Shown here: one piece after another, positions 41,084-45,021 of the stretch
How the letters are laid out: the number at the start of each line of letters is the position of its first letter
Position numbering within the stretch: the first letter of the stretch is position 1
From: Chthoniobacterales bacterium
GTDB lineage: Bacteria; Verrucomicrobiota; Verrucomicrobiia; Chthoniobacterales; Terrimicrobiaceae
Direction: 5' to 3'
Length of the DNA: 45,021 bases
NCBI GenBank assembly: GCA_014879575.1
Contig: JACSRU010000128.1
Coordinates: 1 to 45,021, forward strand
Program-made: the position numbers and the translations under genes
The notes under the pieces: generated by a model
What the model was told of the DNA's origin: nothing
Databases searched by the model: none
The model's input: the letters and a program-made list of their open reading frames with translations, nothing else

Positions 41084-42777
41084 AAAAGCTCCTCGCAAAA
41101 ATCACCTCGAAGCTCCCCTGGCTGGCCATCGCCGCGGTCTTTCTCTGGTCGGTCTTTTCCATCGTCTCGCGAAAAAAGAGCGAGCCGTCCCCGGAGGAAA
41201 CGGTCATCCGTCTCGCCCATTGGCAACTCGAGCCCGGAGTGCGGGAAGGATTCTCCGAAATCGCCGCCGAATACGAAAAATTGCACCCCGGCGTCCGGAT
41301 CATCCAGCAGGCCATTCCCGAAAGCACCTACGGCCAATGGCTAAGCACCCAGCTCATGGGCGGCACCGCGCCCGACATCGTCGAGGTGGGAATGGTGGAC
41401 TATTCCCTTCTTGTCGTCTTCTACAGCCGCTATCTGCTGCCGCTCTCCCCCTACATCACCCGTCCGAACCCCTACAACGCCGGCACCGAATGGGAAAACG
41501 CTCCGCTTTATCGCACGTTCAAAAACGGAATGATCCATTCCTTCATTCCCGAGGTTCAGGAATACATGGTGATGCCCCTCGCGATGGGCAGCGTCCGGCT
41601 TTTCTACAATAAAACCCTGCTTAAGGAACTCACCGGTCTCGACACCCCTCCGGCCGAATACCGGGCCTTCATGGAAGTGGTCCGTACGATCCAGTCGCAA
41701 AAGATGCCGAACGGGCAGCCTTACCAAGCCTTCTCCGGCTCACGCTATCACTTTTCGCGCCTGGAGGACAGCATGGCAAACCCCCTGAGCTATGGCGCCA
41801 TTCGGAAGATTGATTTCAATCGCGACGGACGGTTCAGCAACAACGAGATGTTCCTGGGGTTTCTGAGCGGCAAAATCGACTTTTCCGATCCTTCTTATCT
41901 GGCCAGGTTTCACATGGTCGAAGATCTGACGAAAATGTTCCAGCCCGGGTGGTCCGGGCTTTCCCGGGACGAAGGATTTTTCAGCTTTGCCCAGCAGCGC
42001 GCCGTGTTCACGGCGGCGGGGATTTATGAAAATTCGGCCATCCAGAGCCAGGCCGACGGCAAGTTCGAGCTGGGGATCATGGACTTTCCCGTGCCCACCC
42101 CGGAGGACCCCGTCTTCGGACGCGCCTTCGAGGGCAGGCGGTACGAAAAGCCGGAAGGCAACATGCCCATGGGGATTGTCCGCACGTCCCGACACCCGGA
42201 CGTCGCCGCCGATTTTCTGCTTTTTCTCGCCAGCCAGAAGCAGAACGAAAAATTCAACGCACTGTTAAAATGGATTCCCATCGTCAAGGGGGCGAAGATC
42301 GACCCTTCGCTTGAGGTCTTTGAACCCAATGTCAATGGCGTCATCTCGGGGTTCGATCCCAACGCTTTTGGAAATTCGTCCGTGAGGTGGAGCCAGCTCT
42401 ACTCCCTCTTTCTGATCCATCAGATTCCGTACGTGGATATGGCCCGGGAGTTTACGGAATTTTATCTCCATGACGGGCGGGAAAACTTCCGCAAGACGCT
42501 GCAAAACCGCCGCCGCTCCCATTCGCAGAACGAAACCCTTCTCACCGGACTCCGCAAGACCATCCTTGCGGGGCCGGAGGAGTCCGCGACATCCGCGGGG
42601 AACAAATATCGAACCATCCTCCGTCGGCAAATCGCGGATGAACATAACCTGCTCTTGCAGGAGCGGATCTTCACGGATCCGGAATCCGTCAAAGAGCAAA
42701 CCCTGCACACCTACACGCCCGCGGCGCTGGAAAACGCCAGGCGGCGCTTGGTTCCGGCCCCGGAACGCCCTGAATGA
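41080..42777 (+). CDS. ABC transporter extracellular sugar-binding protein with EF-hand loop
   Basis: 565 residues. It is a family-1-type solute-binding protein: VIRLAHWQLEPGVREGFSEIAAEYEKLHPGVRI, then GGTAPDIVEVG and RLFYNKTLL. It lacks a lipobox; instead an N-terminal helix (about residues 12-30) would anchor it in the inner membrane. It contains a perfect EF-hand consensus loop at residues 245-256 (DFNRDGRFSNNE), which may bind calcium. The C-terminal ~90 residues (from RENFRKTLQNRRR) form a charged helical extension not typical for the family. The permease gene starts 1 bp after its stop. It delivers a sugar or oligosaccharide to that permease. Confidence 0.88.
   Translation: MKKLLAKITSKLPWLAIAAVFLWSVFSIVSRKKSEPSPEETVIRLAHWQLEPGVREGFSEIAAEYEKLHPGVRIIQQAIPESTYGQWLSTQLMGGTAPDIVEVGMVDYSLLVVFYSRYLLPLSPYITRPNPYNAGTEWENAPLYRTFKNGMIHSFIPEVQEYMVMPLAMGSVRLFYNKTLLKELTGLDTPPAEYRAFMEVVRTIQSQKMPNGQPYQAFSGSRYHFSRLEDSMANPLSYGAIRKIDFNRDGRFSNNEMFLGFLSGKIDFSDPSYLARFHMVEDLTKMFQPGWSGLSRDEGFFSFAQQRAVFTAAGIYENSAIQSQADGKFELGIMDFPVPTPEDPVFGRAFEGRRYEKPEGNMPMGIVRTSRHPDVAADFLLFLASQKQNEKFNALLKWIPIVKGAKIDPSLEVFEPNVNGVISGFDPNAFGNSSVRWSQLYSLFLIHQIPYVDMAREFTEFYLHDGRENFRKTLQNRRRSHSQNETLLTGLRKTILAGPEESATSAGNKYRTILRRQIADEHNLLLQERIFTDPESVKEQTLHTYTPAALENARRRLVPAPERPE
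41812..41847 (+). other. EF-hand calcium-binding loop coding segment
   Basis: Residues 245-256 of the substrate-binding protein follow D-x-N-x-D-G-x-F-x-x-x-E exactly, the canonical 12-residue EF-hand loop. It is preceded by the short segment AIRKI and followed by MFLGFLSG, which could be the flanking helices. Confidence 0.65.
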
Positions 42778-42778
42778 C

Positions 42779-44773
42779 ATGATCGGAAAACGCATCGCTT
42801 GGCACCACGTCCGATACCATTGGGAAATCTATCTCTTTGCCGTACCGGTCGTTTTTCTTCTCGCGCTCTTTCATTATTATCCGACGGCCAGCAGCATTTA
42901 CCACAGCTTCTTCCGCTGGAACGGCGCCGACATCTCGGAGTTTGTCGGGTTCAAGAACTACCGCGACCTCTTCGCCTCGACGACCTTCTGGCAGTCCTTC
43001 CGAATCGCGTTTCTTCTCGGTGGCTGGAATGTCGCGAAAATGGCCCCGGCCATCATCGTGGCCGTCTGGATTCACCGCTGCCGCAGCGAGCGCATGCAAT
43101 TTTTCTACCGCATTATGTTCGTGGTGCCGATGGTCATCCCGTTTCTGGTCGTCGCCCTGATCTGGCGGACGTTTTTCTTCGAGGCCACCCAGGGCTTGTT
43201 GAACGCGGTTCTTGCCGGGACCGGCCTGATGACGGTCCTGTGCCGCCTCGACGCGTTTTTCCACTGGGGCGGGATTTTCGTCGAGGGCGTCCAGCCCGCG
43301 TGGCTGGGCGATCCCCGGCTCGTCCTTGCCGCCTGCGTCATTTGGGGATTTCCCTGGATCGGTTCCTTCGCGGTGCTCACCCATCTGGCCAAGCTCCAGA
43401 ACATTCCCAAGGAAATCTACGAAGCCGCGGAAATCGACGGCGCCACGTGGTGGAGCAAATTTTCCCGGATCGAGGCGCCGCTTCTCATGAGTTCCATCTA
43501 TCTGATGCTTGTCTTCGTGATTATCGGAACCATCAAGGATGCCAGCATGATCATCGCCCTGACCGGAGGGCTGGACGGCGGCCCGGGCGGACTGGCCACG
43601 GTGCCGGCGCTCTTCATGCTGCGCAAGGCGCTGGTGAATCAGGAAATGGGCGCCGCGTGCGCGGTGGGCATCATTCTCACCGTGGTCGTGATGACTCTGC
43701 AAAAACTCAGCGCGTATTTGCTAAGCGAAGAGCGGAGATCCTCGCCGGGAAGAACCGCCGTCCGACTCTTGGGACTGCTTTGCGCCGTGGCGCTTCTTGT
43801 GCTCCTGCCGGACTGGCGCACGATCGGCATTTTTCTTTTCATCGGGTGTTTTCCCTTCGCGGCCGTCTTTTCCTTTCTCCGCGAAAGGCTTCCCCTTCCG
43901 AGCCTTCCGGCGCTCCGGCTCCGCCGGAAATCGCCCGGTTTCTTATCCGAAAAAGGGAAGGACCTTTTCCTGCGATTTTTCAAACACGCCGGAATCTGGG
44001 CCGTGCTGGCGTTCGCGTTTGTGCCTGTCTATCTGATGCTCGTCGTCAGCGTGAAAACCAATCAACAGTTTTACGAAACTCCGGGAATCCTCACCTTCCC
44101 CATGCAGTGGCGGAACTGGATCGAGGCCTGGGGGATGATCTCGCCCAGTCTCGCCAATAGCATCTTTATCTCGACGACGAGCACCGTGATCACCCTTTTC
44201 CTCTCGCTCTGCGGGGCCTACTTCTTTACCCGCCTCCGCGTGCCGCTTTCGGGTTTCCTTTGGAACGCGCTGCTTATTCTTCTCATGATGCCGACGATCG
44301 CCAACCTGGTCCCCCTCTTCCGGCTTCTCGGCAGCATGAATCTTCTCAACACCTTTACCGCCCTGATCTTCGTGGGGGCTTCCAGCGGGCAGATCTTCGG
44401 CATCTTTGTCCTGCGCAATTTTATCGCCGACATTCCGGGCGACCTTTTCGAGGCGGCGGAAATCGACGGCGCGAACCATTTTCAGCAAATGATGATCGTC
44501 GTCCTCCCCCTTTGCGGCCCGATTCTCGGCACCATCGGGGTCATGCATTTCATCAACGAATGGAACGAATTCGTCCTGCCTCTCGTCGTGATGAGCGACA
44601 CCGCCTCCCTCCCCGTCATGGTGCAGTTGCAAAGGCTCGCCGGGGAATATGTCAAATTTTTCGGCCCGCTTATGGCGGGATACGCCATTGCCAGCATCCC
44701 CGTGATTGCCCTGTTCATGTTTTCGATGCGTTTGTTCGTCAGGGGACTGACGGATGGCGGATCGAAAGGCTGA
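42779..44773 (+). CDS. Fused MalF/MalG-type ABC sugar permease
   Basis: 664 residues from the ATG at 42779; an ATG at 42774 is out of frame, and earlier codons are shadow. It contains two complete ABC importer permease domains in one chain. The first has about six membrane helices and the EAA loop EIYEAAEIDGATWW (from residue 212). The second starts near residue 405 (WAVLAFAFVPVYLML) and has its own EAA loop DLFEAAEIDGANHF (from residue 555). The linker (about 305-400) contains two further hydrophobic segments. Normally these are two separate proteins, UgpA/MalF-like and UgpE/MalG-like, that form a heterodimer. No ATPase gene is in the visible part, so a shared ATPase elsewhere would have to drive it. 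The substrate is probably the product of the secreted enzymes. Confidence 0.88.
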   Translation: MIGKRIAWHHVRYHWEIYLFAVPVVFLLALFHYYPTASSIYHSFFRWNGADISEFVGFKNYRDLFASTTFWQSFRIAFLLGGWNVAKMAPAIIVAVWIHRCRSERMQFFYRIMFVVPMVIPFLVVALIWRTFFFEATQGLLNAVLAGTGLMTVLCRLDAFFHWGGIFVEGVQPAWLGDPRLVLAACVIWGFPWIGSFAVLTHLAKLQNIPKEIYEAAEIDGATWWSKFSRIEAPLLMSSIYLMLVFVIIGTIKDASMIIALTGGLDGGPGGLATVPALFMLRKALVNQEMGAACAVGIILTVVVMTLQKLSAYLLSEERRSSPGRTAVRLLGLLCAVALLVLLPDWRTIGIFLFIGCFPFAAVFSFLRERLPLPSLPALRLRRKSPGFLSEKGKDLFLRFFKHAGIWAVLAFAFVPVYLMLVVSVKTNQQFYETPGILTFPMQWRNWIEAWGMISPSLANSIFISTTSTVITLFLSLCGAYFFTRLRVPLSGFLWNALLILLMMPTIANLVPLFRLLGSMNLLNTFTALIFVGASSGQIFGIFVLRNFIADIPGDLFEAAEIDGANHFQQMMIVVLPLCGPILGTIGVMHFINEWNEFVLPLVVMSDTASLPVMVQLQRLAGEYVKFFGPLMAGYAIASIPVIALFMFSMRLFVRGLTDGGSKG

Positions 44774-44826
44774 GCATCGCCCGGAAATCAAACGGAATTT
44801 CCCCAACACCACAAACCCCTTATCCC

Positions 44827-45021
44827 ATGCGCCACATCCCTTTTTCACGGCTTCTCCTGTTTTTTCCCGTTGCTCTCGGGTCCCTGTGGTCGGCGGACAT
44901 CCATCTTAGCCCGGAGGGTCCGGTTTCCACCCTGGAGGCGGCCCGCGACGCCGCCCGCCTGGCCGCGAAACCCGCGCGAATCCTCGTCGGCAAGGGGGTG
45001 TATCCGATCACGGAACCGCTT
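44827..45021 (+). CDS. Start of a secreted right-handed beta-helix-like protein (partial)
   Basis: Only 65 codons are in the window; the gene runs past its end. The N-terminus has a signal peptide (MRHIPFSRLLLFFPVALGSLWSA) and then DIHLSPEGPVSTLEAARDAAR and ILVGKGVYPITEPL. This opening is typical for parallel beta-helix proteins such as pectate-lyase-like or GH110/GH141-like enzymes, but the family cannot be decided from the fragment. The ATG has a C-rich leader (CCCTTATCCC). A weak 6-bp stem GGAAAT/ATTTCC lies at 44783-44802 after the permease stop. It probably continues the operon that begins at 38059. Confidence 0.65.
   Translation, partial: MRHIPFSRLLLFFPVALGSLWSADIHLSPEGPVSTLEAARDAARLAAKPARILVGKGVYPITEPL

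Noticed and set aside
41080-41175. Lipoprotein signal on the ABC sugar-binding protein
   Set aside because: There is no Cys with a lipobox in the N-terminal helix; the protein seems to be membrane-anchored by that helix instead.

Overview
The window is a high-GC stretch of bacterial chromosome packed with carbohydrate-degradation genes. I infer a Verrucomicrobiota-like (PVC) bacterium, perhaps near the Opitutae. The reasons are four proteins ending in a PEP-CTERM sorting signal (Pro-Glu-Pro, hydrophobic stretch, Arg cluster), autotransporter-type beta-strand repeats, cupin-AraC regulators, several GH2/GH172/sialidase/trimerisation-domain glycosidases, and mostly non-Shine-Dalgarno start sites. 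No rRNA, tRNA, IS element or CRISPR array was seen.

Layout. (1) 96-7449 (+): secreted LamG-like protein, very large secreted GH2-like protein, cytoplasmic beta-mannosidase. (2) 7483-8739 (-): SGNH/GDSL hydrolase, divergent from (3) 8950-14682 (+): sialidase-like BNR protein, trypsin-like/autotransporter-repeat/PEP-CTERM protein, small PEP-CTERM protein, ended by a strong intrinsic terminator at 14703-14739. (4) 14947-29082, all on the minus strand. Read in the direction of transcription: GH172 (DUF2961), beta-mannosidase and alpha/beta-hydrolase (an operon); then a GH42-like secreted protein and its LamG partner; a PEP-CTERM protein; a GPH-type sugar symporter; a GHL6/trimerisation-domain glycosidase; and a cupin-AraC regulator. 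(5) 29175-31112 (+): two AraC regulators, the first divergent from the GH172 operon. (6) 31113-35032 (-): a tandem, translationally coupled pair of sialidase-like paralogs. (7) 35281-45021 (+): a second trypsin-like PEP-CTERM protein, a sialate O-acetylesterase-type esterase, a membrane-anchored TPR protein, an ABC sugar-binding protein, a fused two-in-one ABC permease, and the start of a probable beta-helix protein cut by the window edge.

How it fits together (inference). Secreted esterases and glycosidases would deacylate and trim a complex, possibly beta-mannose-containing or sialic-acid-like glycan. The GPH symporter and the ABC importer would take up oligomers. Cytoplasmic beta-mannosidases, GH172 and signal-less sialidase-like enzymes would finish the job. 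AraC proteins probably sense the products. The substrate cannot be read from sequence alone.

The most unusual items are: a recurring module of sialidase-like protein, trypsin-like PEP-CTERM protein and cupin-AraC regulator, present in two versions; a MalF-MalG type fusion permease; a canonical EF-hand loop inside the ABC substrate-binding protein; a GH2-like enzyme lacking the usual acid/base Glu; LamG proteins each paired with a secreted glycosidase; and an 11-bp perfect inverted repeat in the only long gene-free gap.
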